Assembly (NCBI GenBank): GCA_963678705.1
Contig: OY783205.1
Span: 25,101,034-25,165,033, forward strand
Reading direction: 5' to 3'
DNA length: 64,000 nucleotides
DNA from: Panorpa germanica
Lineage: Eukaryota; Arthropoda; Insecta; Mecoptera; Panorpidae
Shown piece by piece: positions 23,795-35,540 of the stretch; the stretch's first letter is position 1, and each line of letters starts with the position of its first letter. Below the pieces are notes generated by a model. It saw only the letters and a program-made list of their open reading frames with translations, had not been told where the DNA came from and made no database searches. Position numbers and translations under genes: made by a program.

Positions 23795-26637
23795 ATGAAC
23801 GGTCCCAAATTCCCCCGATATCAACGCCAGCGTAGTTCACCAGGAGGATATTTTGGACATCCTTTTCCACCACAAAGTGCACCGTATTTCGGTATGGCGT
23901 CTTCTGAGACTCTGCCACCAGGGACACAACCCCTGAGCCATCAGGTTGCGGGACATACGTTTCAACCTGGGACAGATGCCGTGGGTTAGTAATTATTAAT
24001 ATGTATATATACTAAAAGATAATTTATATATTGGTTTGAGTCTTAGCTTTATATCTGGTGCGTTATTTTGATGTTTTAATTTTGTATCTAGGACTATAGA
24101 TATTTATTCATTCAGCACGTTTTATAGTCACTCTCTGTCATCTAGTAAAATTTAGAAGTTAGAAAATTTTAACACTGCGCTGCTATAACACTTTCTGTCT
24201 TCTTTTTATCTTGCAATAAACATCTTATCAAATATCGCAATAATTAAAAGATCAAAAAAACCAGATTAAAACAGATTTTTATTAATCCTTGTTTTTCTTT
24301 TAAATGCGTCATAATTTTATTATAGAGCTTTAATAAAAATACTCGTATGATTAAAATTCATTTCATTTTTAGTTCAGTTATTTCAATTAAAGACAAACAA
24401 ATAAGCGAAATTAAAATGAAGAATTTTTCTTAAAATATATTAATGGTATTATTTTTTAGGTATGTTAAAACATGAAAACGGCACCATATTAAAACCTTGC
24501 AGTAAACCAATACTTGGAGCGCGGGAAATTCATTTCTACAAAACAGTATTCAATGCATCGATTCCCGCAAGTTGGCCTCTACGATCCCTTGTTCCAGAAT
24601 TTCGTGGAGTTGAGAGATTGCCTATAGGATCCCGAGAAATGGACTTTATAGTATTAGGAGATATTACCCAAGGAATGCATGAGCCTTGTATTATGGATGT
24701 AAAGATTGGCAAAAGAACTTGGGATCCACAGGCCACTCCAGATAAAATTCAAGTTGAAAGGGTAATTATGGAGATAATATATTTTTCAATTCCTAATAAG
24801 TGAATTAAATGTTGCATAACTATCAGGAGCAATATATAATTAATTTTTAGCAAAAATATGCCGCATGTAAAGATGCTCTTGGTTTCTGTATTCCGGGTTT
24901 TCAAGTCAGCTCAGTGTCCACAGGAAAAGTAAGACGCTATGGTAAAGAGTACGGAAAGAAATTAACTCCTCAAACAATAAAAGACGGTAAATATACATTT
25001 TTATTAATCTTTTATTTTAATATCTTTGATTTGTATCCCCTAATTTTATTTTCAGCTTTAAAGATCTTTTTGAATGCGGATGCTGGATTAAGTCGGCCCC
25101 TATTGATGCAGCTGCTTTCTGGACTGTGGAGGGTTCTTGCTTGGGCTAGGAGCCAAACGTCTATACGTTTATATAGCAGTAGTTTATTATTAGTCTATGA
25201 TGCCCGTCGTTTGAGAAACAGTCTGAATACTGAAGGAGGTTTTAAAGTTGCCGACAAACCCAAGTGAGTTTAATAAATTTCACCTGACACTACCAAAAAG
25301 TAGATGGGCTTATGAACTAATTTTTAGGGGTAGCTTTTTAAATTTCTGATTGAAATATATGTATTTATTGTTTTTAAATATCCAAATTTTGACGGAGATA
25401 TTCGAGATATCCACCAAAATTAAAGTTTGATATCTGTAGCTTGGAAAAGAACGTATAGAAAAGAAATAAATAAAATGGGCTTGTGTCCTATGTCTTAATT
25501 TCTACAAAAGTGTACTATATATTGATAAAGTGGGTTACTCAAATGTTCAATTATTTTTTAATAACTTCTTATATGTTAAGAGATATTAACAATTAAAAAA
25601 GTCATTTTGTCTCTTTAATTATTAAAGGGATTCAACGTTGTACACATTCCAAGTGCATGTGACATCACAATCCTTGTGTAAGGTTACCAACCTTACAGCT
25701 CATAAATCTCTGCTATACTCGTATGTATTTATATATCAAATATTATTTACAGCTATTTCAAGGAACAATAAAATTTCATTATTATGTCTGCCTTAGCAAG
25801 GTTAAATAAAATAAAAACTTATTATTAATTGACTTGACTTGATTATTTGACTACCAACAGCTACAAAACATTACCACAGCACTGACCTACTCAACAATTA
25901 ACTGACGTTAAAATGCATTTCACGTCATACAAATATGGTCGACCATTTCTAGCGCTAAAACTACAATTCAAACTTTTAATTGCTATATCCCGTCAATATT
26001 TAGATATTTAATAAAATAGACACGCCAATAGACATTTATTAACATCAATTTCAATCAAAGATTGAAAAATCGACCACTAAAAAATGAGAACACAAACCCA
26101 TTGTATGATTTTCATTATTCTAGTTCACCAGTAGGCCGTAGCGGAAGTCTGCGACTTCATATTACTCCACCAGAAGGTCTTGTAAATGGAACATCCGCAT
26201 TTAGTGGACAACAAACACCAACAGGCCCTATATTAGAACCTCCAAGTCCGTCCAGATCTTTACCTTCTCCAGAGAGAATTATACTTAAAAATGACCAATC
26301 TAATAAGTCGGGACAAAACTCACCAAACGCAAACAGTACTACACCTACTTCACCACACTTAAAATACCATAAAATTCAAAGGACACATTCCATGAAAAAT
26401 AACTTTGATAATGATATGAAGAGTATGAGGGAAAACTATGTTTTCATGTTAGATAGTTTAGTAGCTGATGGTGGACATAAAGATACTTGGGCACATGTTA
26501 AAATGATTGATTTTGCGCATGTTTTCCCAGCGGAAAATGAAGGACCAGATAAAAATTATCTAGAAGGTATTGAAAATTTAGTGGAACTTTTTGAAAGTTT
26601 TTTGGAAGAAACTAACTTAAGTGTAAAAGAAGTTTAA
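23795..26637 (+). CDS. IPMK: inositol polyphosphate multikinase
   Basis: Five coding exons: 23795-23984, 24460-24761, 24851-24986, 25056-25263 and 26124-26637, 449 residues. The exon opens at 23789 after CAG and the ATG is 6 bp in. IPMK phosphorylates IP3, IP4 and PIP2 at the 3 and 6 positions, mainly in the nucleus. Signature segments are PGTQPLSHQVAGH (IPMK-type N-terminus), the inositol-binding PxxxDxKxG motif as PCIMDVKIG, YGKEYGKKLTPQTIKD, YSSSLLLVYD and the metal-binding MIDFAHVFP near the end. PCIMDVKIG and the N-terminal motif point to IPMK rather than IP6K or IP3K. An Ser/Pro/Asn-rich insert of ~90 residues separates the last two motifs. Its last intron contains a MITE-A copy ending 21 bp before the final acceptor. 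Confidence 0.92.
25474..26102 (+). mobile_element. MITE-A copy 3
   Basis: Full-length 629-bp copy with both terminal repeats (right end reads GAGAACACAAACCCATT, two changes from consensus). It occupies most of the last IPMK intron. A short inverted fragment of the same family (GACGGAGATATT region) lies just upstream at about 25370-25410. The element ends 21 bp before the splice acceptor, so the polypyrimidine tract TTTTCATTATTCTAG is host sequence but the branch point may be in the MITE. Confidence 0.9.
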
Positions 26638-28357
26638 AAATGATTACTTTTCAGTATAAGTGTATAATAGTAGAAAATGTGATTTTTAAACACTGCAATA
26701 ATAAGTGATTTTTATATGGTATTAGATTTCAGTTTAAGAACAATCTATAAAGTATGCTACCAAACAAATATTCTGCCAAGTTTTTTCAGTGGCGTCATTT
26801 TCAAGCGCTCATCTATTTTATAAAACTTATTGCAATTATATACAAACAATTTATTACCTCTTCTGTCTATATACTAGAAATTTATATTCACTTCAGCTAT
26901 AAAAATTTGTTTTACGAATGTAAATCGTATATGTTAATCTAATTTGTTAATTAAGCTACGCTGTTGTAAAAATGAGAGGCAAGACATAATTTTTAAGTTT
27001 TCTAAAAGTTTGCTTTTGCATTTATTAGAGTATATTGCATATATTGTAACATGCATGTGCTTTTTATAGCTGTAAGTGTAAAAAAGTATTTTATATCAAG
27101 GAAATGTCTTTTTTAAGTTTGTTTTCAATCTTTTGTAAACACATATTTATGATTATAATAATAATAAAATGTTTTTTTAATATTTATATAATAAATAATA
27201 ATATAATATTGATTAGAATTTATATATACATTTTTGTAAATATTAAATTCTACCTTCATTACGAATATATGTTAAATAAAAAAATTATCTTCATTCTGAT
27301 GAAGATTAAATAACGTATTTTTTTATACAATATTATATTGTTAAGTAATTTCGCCTTCCTTAACTTTACTCAACACAAACCAAAGACTACAGGTATCTTA
27401 ACATTATCAATTAATTGAAACGAATTAAAAAAAACGTATTGTTAATGTCATCCAGTTTTTATTTACTTTCCTTTTTTTAGCAAAATAATTCCTTATGTGC
27501 TTGCATAGCAATGTGTAGCCATAAAGTTCATACTATTTATATTATATATAACATTACACATCAATTGACAAAAATAATATTTTTATATATATATATATAT
27601 ATATGACAAAAGCCTGAGAAAAGTGGAACATGGTTGCCCTAAATACATTGCTTCTAAACATATACTTTTATGTAAAACATCATAAAAAACACATATTTAA
27701 TTGATAAGAGTTAAAAATTAAATAATAATATTAAAAAAACAAACAATATAAAAAGAAAATGAAACAAAGACAATTTTATAAATGTCTAAACAAAAACATA
27801 TATATTTTTTTAATTTAAAAATTAAAATTTAGGACAAAACAACAATATAGTATTATATTAAAACACAATAAAACAAAATATGTTCTGACACTAGGTGTTA
27901 AAAGTACGATAATTTTTTTTTTTAAATATTCATTGTACAATATTCGATGAATTTTTTAGTGTTTTTAGGAAATTGGAAATTGAATAGACCATAGACCGAA
28001 TATTGACGATTATCAAATAATTACTCGAAGCATGACGAAACGTTAATATTGTATTTAATTAATCCCTGCCACTTAGTTACATATTTTTTGATAAATAACA
28101 CAAAAAGGTGTTAAAAACCATGAGCCCAAAATATTTGTATCAACTAAATTTATTAAATATGTAAACAAATGACAAAGACTAACAACAATACGTTAAAAAT
28201 ATTGTACAATTTGTTATAATTATTTGTGCGTTTTTAGTATAATAAATTTACTTATAGTTGAAAAGAGGGTTAAACAATATGTATAAGATGCCCATTTTAA
28301 CTAATAGTGATCCGTCTTATCATTGTAGGATCATACTCGTGATAATAGGCGCACAGT
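26638..28357. other. convergent 3' region between IPMK and ZFAND4
   Basis: About 1.7 kb of very AT-rich sequence holding both 3' UTRs. It contains an (AT)n run at 27584-27604. Short open frames here are AT-rich and without recognisable content. TTTATT at 28149 is one possible minus-strand poly(A) signal for ZFAND4. Confidence 0.5.
27584..27604. repeat. (AT)n microsatellite
   Basis: Uninterrupted TA dinucleotide run of 21 bp in the IPMK-ZFAND4 gap. Confidence 0.9.
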
Positions 28358-31300
28358 CTATATTTTAGGCAGTTTTGGAGCTGTTACAACAGGATTGTCT
28401 TGCTCGATCTGCCTCCTACCTTCTTCCTTATAATCATAAGAGCAGTCATGAGTTTCAGCGTAACGATGAAGAGCACAAAAGGTTCCGCCACACCGACATA
28501 CCATCACAGTAGTAATTGTTAATTTTTTAGCGCATACCTTACACCGTATTTTTGCAGTCTTCTTGGGTGGTGGTTTTACTTCATCAGTAACTTCATCATC
28601 AGCTGGAGGATTTTGCTGCGTTTCAGATTTCTCTTCTGATGATGCAGATATAGGTGAATCAGCTGATGATTTCTGTTTCTTTGTTGGGGCCTCCAAAACA
28701 ATAAGTGAGCCATTATGATTTTTCTTCATTGGCATTATAGTAACAGGTGGTAAATACGATTCAGTTTTCGGTCTTGCTGTATTTCTAATATGAGGGAGGC
28801 AATTTGACGAATTTTTATTTTTATTACGGGGTTGTTGAATAGATGGACTTCTGGGAATAGATTCCTCACGGAAAATACCACTATTTGGAATTTTTAATAT
28901 TTTATGTTCATCTCTGTTGTAGTGTCTTCCCTCGCAAGACATGCTAGTAAGGCCTTCTATTGTTTGAAGAGGGCCCTCAACATTTCTTATGTAATCTGGA
29001 TTTTGCACATTTACGGAGTTTCTTCGGCTGAATCTAGTTTTCGCTACATTTGTTGTGTAACTTAAATTATTTTCATGTATTTTGTATAAGCTTTCACTTG
29101 ACCGATTTAAAGTTCTATTTCTGCCATGACTGTAGTTCAAGTTCTCTCGTTTTGTGATGCGTACTCTATCCAGGTTTTCATAACTACCAGTGTAGTCCAA
29201 ATACTCCGTATTGCTGTGTCTAGTTAAATTGGGAGTTTCAAATTTTTTAGTATTTAACTTTTCTAAATTGGATGTACTACAGGAATGTTCAAAGTCATGC
29301 AAATCATTGAAATAAATATTTTTAGATCGATCTAAGTTAGATGTAGAGCTACATTGATGTGGCTGTGATTCTCTATGAAGCGCTGGATTGCTGCGAAAGA
29401 ATGTTCTTGTCGATCTTTGCAAGGATGGTCCATCATATCGCGTTCTACTTGAACCGGGTAAAGCAGTACTAAGATCATGTGTTGATTTAGAATTATTTTG
29501 AAGATATTGTGAAATAACGGTATCAAATGTGGATGTCTTAATATTTGGATATGGTTTCGGATTTGGTAGTTCCAAGCATTCTACCGAATCTGATAGATTT
29601 ACTTTAGCGGACACAGGAGCGTCCAAATGAAGCTTTGGACTTTCTAACTGAAGACTGAAAGTTTCTAGTGAATCATCACGTGCGGATAGCTCCTCTGGCG
29701 TAGTTTGAGGTCTCGGAGAGTCACCAGAAGGAAGTAATAGACATGACAAGTGGTAGCGGGCACTATCTGTAACAGAGAAGTTCATTATAAATTATCTATT
29801 GATATTATCGAGAAATTTTAATATTAATTGATTAGAGATGAAGCGTAATATAATTATATTATATATATTACACACCTTTCTTAATGTTAGAATTTTAAAT
29901 AATATAATTACCACCAGCAGTTGATGGCACATTGCACAAGTTCGTGTGCATCATCTTGTAAGGTTCTTCAGTATCAGATAGACCCAGCTCTAAACTCAAT
30001 TCACTATCGCTCTTAAAACGCATCGCCATGTGCGGTATTTCTTCAGTAGATTCCAACAATTCTGTTTTATGTCTTCGTGAGACTTGAGTAATTCGAGATT
30101 CGTCAGAAGATTCCGAGTCCTCTCGTTGTCGACGGTTCTTCTTTATATCAATTGAATATTTTGGTGATTCCAATCCGAGTAAAAACTTATGATCAACTTT
30201 ATCTGTTCCGGGTTGTATATTTCGTTTCATTGCACCCAAAGTGTTATGAATTTTTGTTTTATTAATCAAACCCAATAATTCCAGCTCTTCACTAATGATA
30301 TCAGCTCGAGATCTCGTAACTTCCTTTTGTTTTTTGGTCTTTGATATTCCGGGAACATTATTGAAATGTTCCCCGGTATCCGAACATATTTTATCAGCAT
30401 TATTTTTGGATCTTTTCAATTGTAAGGTTTCCATTTTGTTACGTAATTCACGAACTTTTCCTAGGGTATTAACATTTTCCCTGATTTTATCAAGAGCCCA
30501 ACCTGGTTCATGAAGAGTATCGGGTTGTTCCACATCAACAGTTGGGGAGTCGAGTGTGTCGTCTGGGATGGCAATGCGGAAAATGCTAACACTATTGCCA
30601 TCTTGATGTACCTCAACACGATAACGGCCCCTAGCACCAGGTTCATCACTAAAAAATGTTATACACAAAATTAAAACTAGTTTTAAAAAGAATGTCAAAC
30701 ACATACTGTGCGGCTTAGGATAATGATTGTCTCTAAAACAGGACTTCATATCACCAGCAACAATTCTAAAAACTCCATAAAAAAATTAAAATATTTATTG
30801 CTGACTTGGCAAGGAACAATCTTGTTTTGAAAAATACGTCGAAAAATATGCGATTATTAAATATTATTATTTATTCAATTAATACCTTATTATTGTAAGC
30901 AGCATTATTCATTAATTATTTTTTCAAACAATACCTGACATATTCGTACTTGTTATTAAGTCTTTGATATTTTTAGCATTAAATTTAAAATATAAAACAG
31001 AGAATGTTTATAAATTGTTTTAGTATAGGGTCATCAAGAATGGTTTTAACTGCAAAAAAAATCTACCTAGCCTATTAAGTAAGATAATTAACTGATTGAC
31101 ACTGGATTTCTTTCATTTTCGATGGTCGCAAATACTTCATTTCTAAGACTTTCATCAACTGTAACAATTAATTACCTGCTTTCAAGAAATTCTTTGAAAT
31201 CTAGCCATGCGTCATCATAGGCTGGTGATTTTAATGTTCTCCTTGTTGCTATAGGACCACCTCGCATAGATACAACTAATTTTAAAGAAGCACCATCTGT

Positions 31301-32138
31301 AATCTGAGAATCTTGAAGAGTTGTCCAGTCATCAAGTTCCTTAAGCCGATATAATAAATGTTGTTGGGTTACTGGAATTCCTAATAATTATAAATTTTGA
31401 AGTATTATTAAAACAGACATGTAGCGAGTTTTTTTTATACTCCGATAAATATAACAATAGATAACGAAATGCATGTTATATTATTATGTTTTACAATAGC
31501 TAAGTGAAATCAACATGACTGATTCACGCTATCAATATTTATAACAGTAACTTAAATGACAAATATCAATTTCTCTATGCCGTGTATCATTTAAAAGTAC
31601 ATGATCACCTGACCAGTATGACTAATGCTGTTATTCAACTTTGAAACCCGAATACTTTGGAAAAAGATAATGAATACATAAATATGAGCAAAGACACAAT
31701 TACTTATACATATTGGTTTTATGACTGCATTTGCGAACAACACATTCTTATCGGATAGAGTACACATAATTAATAGTGTAAATGATAAAACCTATTGTGA
31801 TCTTTGTCTGATAGAATGTACATTATTTAGTTCTTTATGACAAGCAAATGAGCTTTAAGATTATCCTATTCATTTGGCATGTAAATGTGAATGAATTGCA
31901 TGAAATGGAATCTTCCTTTTTAATATGATGTAGTATACAGTACATCTGTATGTGACAAATTAAAATGTTACATCATTTGGATAAGATAAAAATAAATTCT
32001 TATTCAGAACTCACCTTCTACTCTGTAGATCTTCCACTTTATAGACAGTACAGTATCTTGCTTGTTTACAAGTATTTCAAATAACGTTCCCGTTAATGTC
32101 TCAATCATGATTCTTATACGAGTGTTTCGATTTGCCAT
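28358..32138 (-). CDS. ZFAND4: ZFAND4-like ubiquitin-like / AN1 zinc finger protein
   Basis: Minus-strand exons 32015-32138, 31176-31380, 29912-30648 and 28358-29766 encode 824 residues. The N-terminus is a ubiquitin-like fold (IMIETLTGTLFEILVNKQDT, then LLYRLKELDDWTTLQDSQ and GASLKLVVSMRGGP). A long disordered Ser/Arg/Asn-rich middle follows. The C-terminus is an AN1 zinc finger with the expected Cys/His spacing (CKVCAKKLTITTVMVC, then CGGTFCALHRYAETHDC). Ubiquitin-like plus AN1 in this order is the arrangement of ZFAND4 (ANUBL1). Its function is not well defined; AN1 proteins bind ubiquitin or p97 systems. The start (MANRNTRIRIMI) was chosen because an earlier in-frame methionine would put a hydrophobic stretch before the ubiquitin fold. 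It is head to head with eEF1-beta. Confidence 0.85.
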
Positions 32139-33386
32139 CCCGACTTTCAACTCCCCAGACAATAAAACAAAAATAAAACAAGAACAGTACACACAAACAA
32201 TCAAAATCCGCGCACCCGGTAATTAATCATCACTTCGACAAAAAGAATTTTAACAATTTTCACCAAACTTAAAAAAGTTATATACTTACAAAACTTTTGT
32301 TAATAATAATTATCAATTTTTAATATATATACATTGCTATTATAAAGTTGCAAACACACATATATTTTTTTATAACAAATTTATATTTATAATGAAATAA
32401 TTGTTTTATTTTTAATTTTAAATAACCTTGGAAGACTTATATTGTAATATTTGATTTTTTATTATGTTTCGACGACAGTTCGTTCATTTTGTTGATTATT
32501 TTGTTGTTTTGCGGTGTCTGAAAAAATAAAAAACGATCTCAATTTTATAAAAAAAAATGTTTATATTTTAATCAATTTTGTTATAGTTATGAATATGAGC
32601 CAGACGAAATAAATTACAATGAATTACAATCTGCCTATGTATTTGCACAAGCTAATATACGCAATACTGGTATTTATATGATATATTTAAAGATATACAT
32701 GTATAAATATATTCATGATTTCGCAATAGCTAGATTAAAACTAGAGAACATATAATAAAAAATAGACGTACCAAGTATGAAAAACTGTAAAACTAAAACA
32801 TTTTTTTACTATTTCAAAAGCACATAAATTCAATTTACTACAAAAGAAACAATTTACTCATCCACTATCCACACAACTCCAAACAAATCCGACATTGCAT
32901 TGTCATATGAAACTGTGTGAAGTTAACTAAAATTATATTTTCCACATCCCCAAGTTATTGGTACTCATGGTGATGACGAAAACCAACAATAATGGCAAAG
33001 CAGCTGATATTATGAATGTATAATTAAAATGGTTTTAAATTTGTTACAATTAAGAACAAAGCAATCAAAACCAACCACCAAATTTCGAAAGATATTTAAT
33101 TGCTATTACTAATTATGTAATTGATTACATGGTTAAGGAACTGTTTTAAATTTACCGGTCTTTACAAATTTGCTTCTTTATTGAACGCATACATTTGCTA
33201 CAAACTTCCGAGCGATGCTTATGCTCTGAACGGAAATGTCATTAACTAATTTGACTGAATCTCTCCGTTCCATGACTTCGTGACGTTCTCAATCTTTCTT
33301 CTCGTATCCGCCGCCGTCCTCTGCAGGTCTTGTGGTGTTGAGTTTATTTGTTAACTAAATTATATTTAAAATCAAAATCTGTTGCA
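32139..33386. promoter_or_regulatory. shared head-to-head region, ZFAND4 / eEF1-beta
   Basis: About 1.25 kb separate the two start codons. The eEF1-beta side (33180-33340) is distinctly GC-richer, with CGTGACGTTC and a TOP-like pyrimidine run. The ZFAND4 side is AT-rich with no TATA box recognised. Confidence 0.5.
33294..33303 (+). promoter_or_regulatory. 5' TOP-like tract of eEF1-beta
   Basis: CTTTCTTCTC about 85-95 bp before the ATG. Elongation factor mRNAs, like ribosomal protein mRNAs, usually begin with such a tract. The start site itself is inferred. Confidence 0.5.
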
Positions 33387-34218
33387 ATGGCTTTTGGAGA
33401 CGTAAAGACCGAGAATGGACAGAAAGCTCTTGACACTTTCTTAGCTGATAACAGTTATATTGAGGGGTAAATTTTCACAACTTTTTAAATTAACCTAAAA
33501 AGCATATGTGTTTGCACATGCACCGCAAACATTTTTGTAATCACATATGTTATTAAATATTACAGATTCCAGCCATCAAAAGCCGATATTTCTGTATTTG
33601 AAGGTATCGGCAAAGCTCCAGCAGCCTCTTTGTCACATTTGGCTCGGTGGTACCGTCATATTGCTTCGTACAGCCAGGCTGAACGCGCTGCCTGGGGAGG
33701 TCAAGCATGCCCATTAGCTGCTGGAGGCAAACCTACCACAAAACCAAGTGCTCCTGCTGATGATGATGATGACATCGACTTATTCGGCAGTGACGACGAA
33801 GAAGATGCGGAAGCAGCCCGTGTAAGAGAGGAACGTCTTGCTGCTTATGCCAATAAAAAATCAAAGAAACCTGCACTAATTGCCAAATCATCAATTATCC
33901 TTGATGTCAAACCCTGGGATGATGAGACAGACATGAAAGAAATGGAAAAGGTAATAAATAAATCTAATAAATATATCTCCCACTTAATTAGTAGGCAAGC
34001 ACTAAACAGAACTTTTCTAGGTGGTTCGAGGAATTGAAATGGACGGTCTTATTTGGGGTGCTTCAAAATTAGTTCCAGTAGGCTATGGTATTAACAAACT
34101 TCAAATCTGCTGTGTGGTAGAAGACGATAAAGTATCAATTGATTTGCTATCTGAAGAAATCCAGAACTTCGAAGATTTCGTCCAGTCCGTTGATATTGCT
34201 GCCTTCAACAAAATCTAA
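33387..34218 (+). CDS. eEF1beta: elongation factor 1-beta (eEF1B alpha)
   Basis: Three exons, 33387-33466, 33566-33950 and 34021-34218, encode 220 residues, the usual length. The protein is the nucleotide-exchange subunit that recharges eEF1A with GTP during translation elongation. The N-terminal GST-like domain ([27 protein letters not shown]) binds eEF1-gamma. An acidic linker follows ([18 protein letters not shown], with a casein kinase II-type site). The C-terminal exchange domain shows [40 protein letters not shown] and the invariant end [18 protein letters not shown] is at 34289. The large satellite array begins about 0.7 kb downstream. Confidence 0.97.
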
Positions 34219-34417
34219 AAATCTAATTTAATTTCTTTAAAGATTATGTTTTCTTCAATTTTAATGTTTTGTCAACATTTTGCAACGAAATAAATATAAT
34301 TTATACATTAAATAAGTTATTTTATTTATTTCTATTACCAAAAGAAGTATAGCAAAATCATGAATTTATTGTGTAGGGTCATTTAATGGTTTTTGAACAC
34401 ATTTGAAAACGATTTAA

Positions 34418-34705
34418 GGTGAATCGATACTTGGCCATTTTTTCTAGCGAAATATAGATGGCGATACTATACAGCAGGTTAAATATTATCAAAAAAACCA
34501 TGTTTTCTTATGTTTAAATCATCTTATGTAAGTAACTATAAACGCGAATCAAAATCTAAAGCAGCAATTAGTTAGATGAATAACGTATCTACATTTTAAG
34601 CTTTCTTCCACTGACTTTTAATGAGTTGGAACCGCAAAAATACCTATTGAAAATTAATATTGCTATATTTTCTAGTTAAATTCCATTTCCGCGTTTACAC
34701 CTGTG
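34418..34705 (-). mobile_element. MITE-C copy 1, one end lost
   Basis: Begins next to TTAA with GGTGAATCGATACTTGGCC, the family terminus. It matches the full copy at 47650-47985 in opposite orientation until about 34690, where the second terminal repeat is missing. Confidence 0.75.
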
Positions 34706-35215
34706 TATGCTTAATAGAACTAGCTACCACCGGATATGAAGATGCTGTTAGCTTATTTCCGAACCGGAACTATATTTCTGTGGTTCGTTAGGACTTGAAC
34801 AAACTGTGGCTTAATGAACATCAGAGGATCAGTAGCGGCATAAGTCCATCAAAAATTAATTATTGGCCTTCTCTAAGCAAAGAAAATACTTAAACTAGTA
34901 GCTGATATACTCGTATACATCTTAAAATATAACGACGAGTTTAAATATTTTCTGTAAATATATGCAGTTATGTTCGTTATGTAGTAAAATAAACATCTGC
35001 TTCTTTTCATTTTAAATAACTATGCGTGCCTGGCTTTTGTGCGACCTTTTATAAATTCATGAACTTTTTTTCTAAATTTTTTTTTGGATTCTTTGAAATA
35101 TTTTGATGCAGTTATATTCATTAGGCTTTAAAATAAAGAACTGCTGCATTACATTTTAATTAACTACGCGTGCCTGGCTTTTATGCGACATTTTTTAAAT
35201 TCATGGAAAATCTTA

Positions 35216-35421
35216 TTTTTCAACGCCTGATCAGCATGCAAATATATATACACTAATAAAAATATTATAGTTGCATTGATTAATTGTTTTGCATAAGCAA
35301 TTGAAGGCGTGATGTAGTCACCACATATGTCGAATGGAGGTAAAATAAATACATTGATTAACCTATATTTCAATCCAATATTTTAAAATCGCAACCCAAT
35401 TCATATTGTTGTAATCAATCA
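35216..35421 (+). repeat. flanking module copy 1
   Basis: Unique ~205-bp segment beginning TTTTTCAACGCCTGATCAGC and ending near CATATTGTTGTAATCAATC. It recurs inverted at 40541-40745 and again in direct sense at 41059-41262. It interrupts the monomer series on the left. Confidence 0.85.
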
Positions 35422-35540
35422 TGGACATTTTTTTTTTAAACTATTTAAAATTTTTTTTGGATTCTTTTAAATATTTTGATGCAGTTATGTTCGTTATGGT
35501 CTAAAATAAAAAACTGCATCATTAGATTTTAAATAAGTAT

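Noticed and set aside
27104-27313. Hydrophobic 69-residue open frame downstream of IPMK
   Set aside because: Composed almost only of Ile, Phe, Lys, Asn and Tyr as expected from AT-rich non-coding DNA, and no conserved motif.
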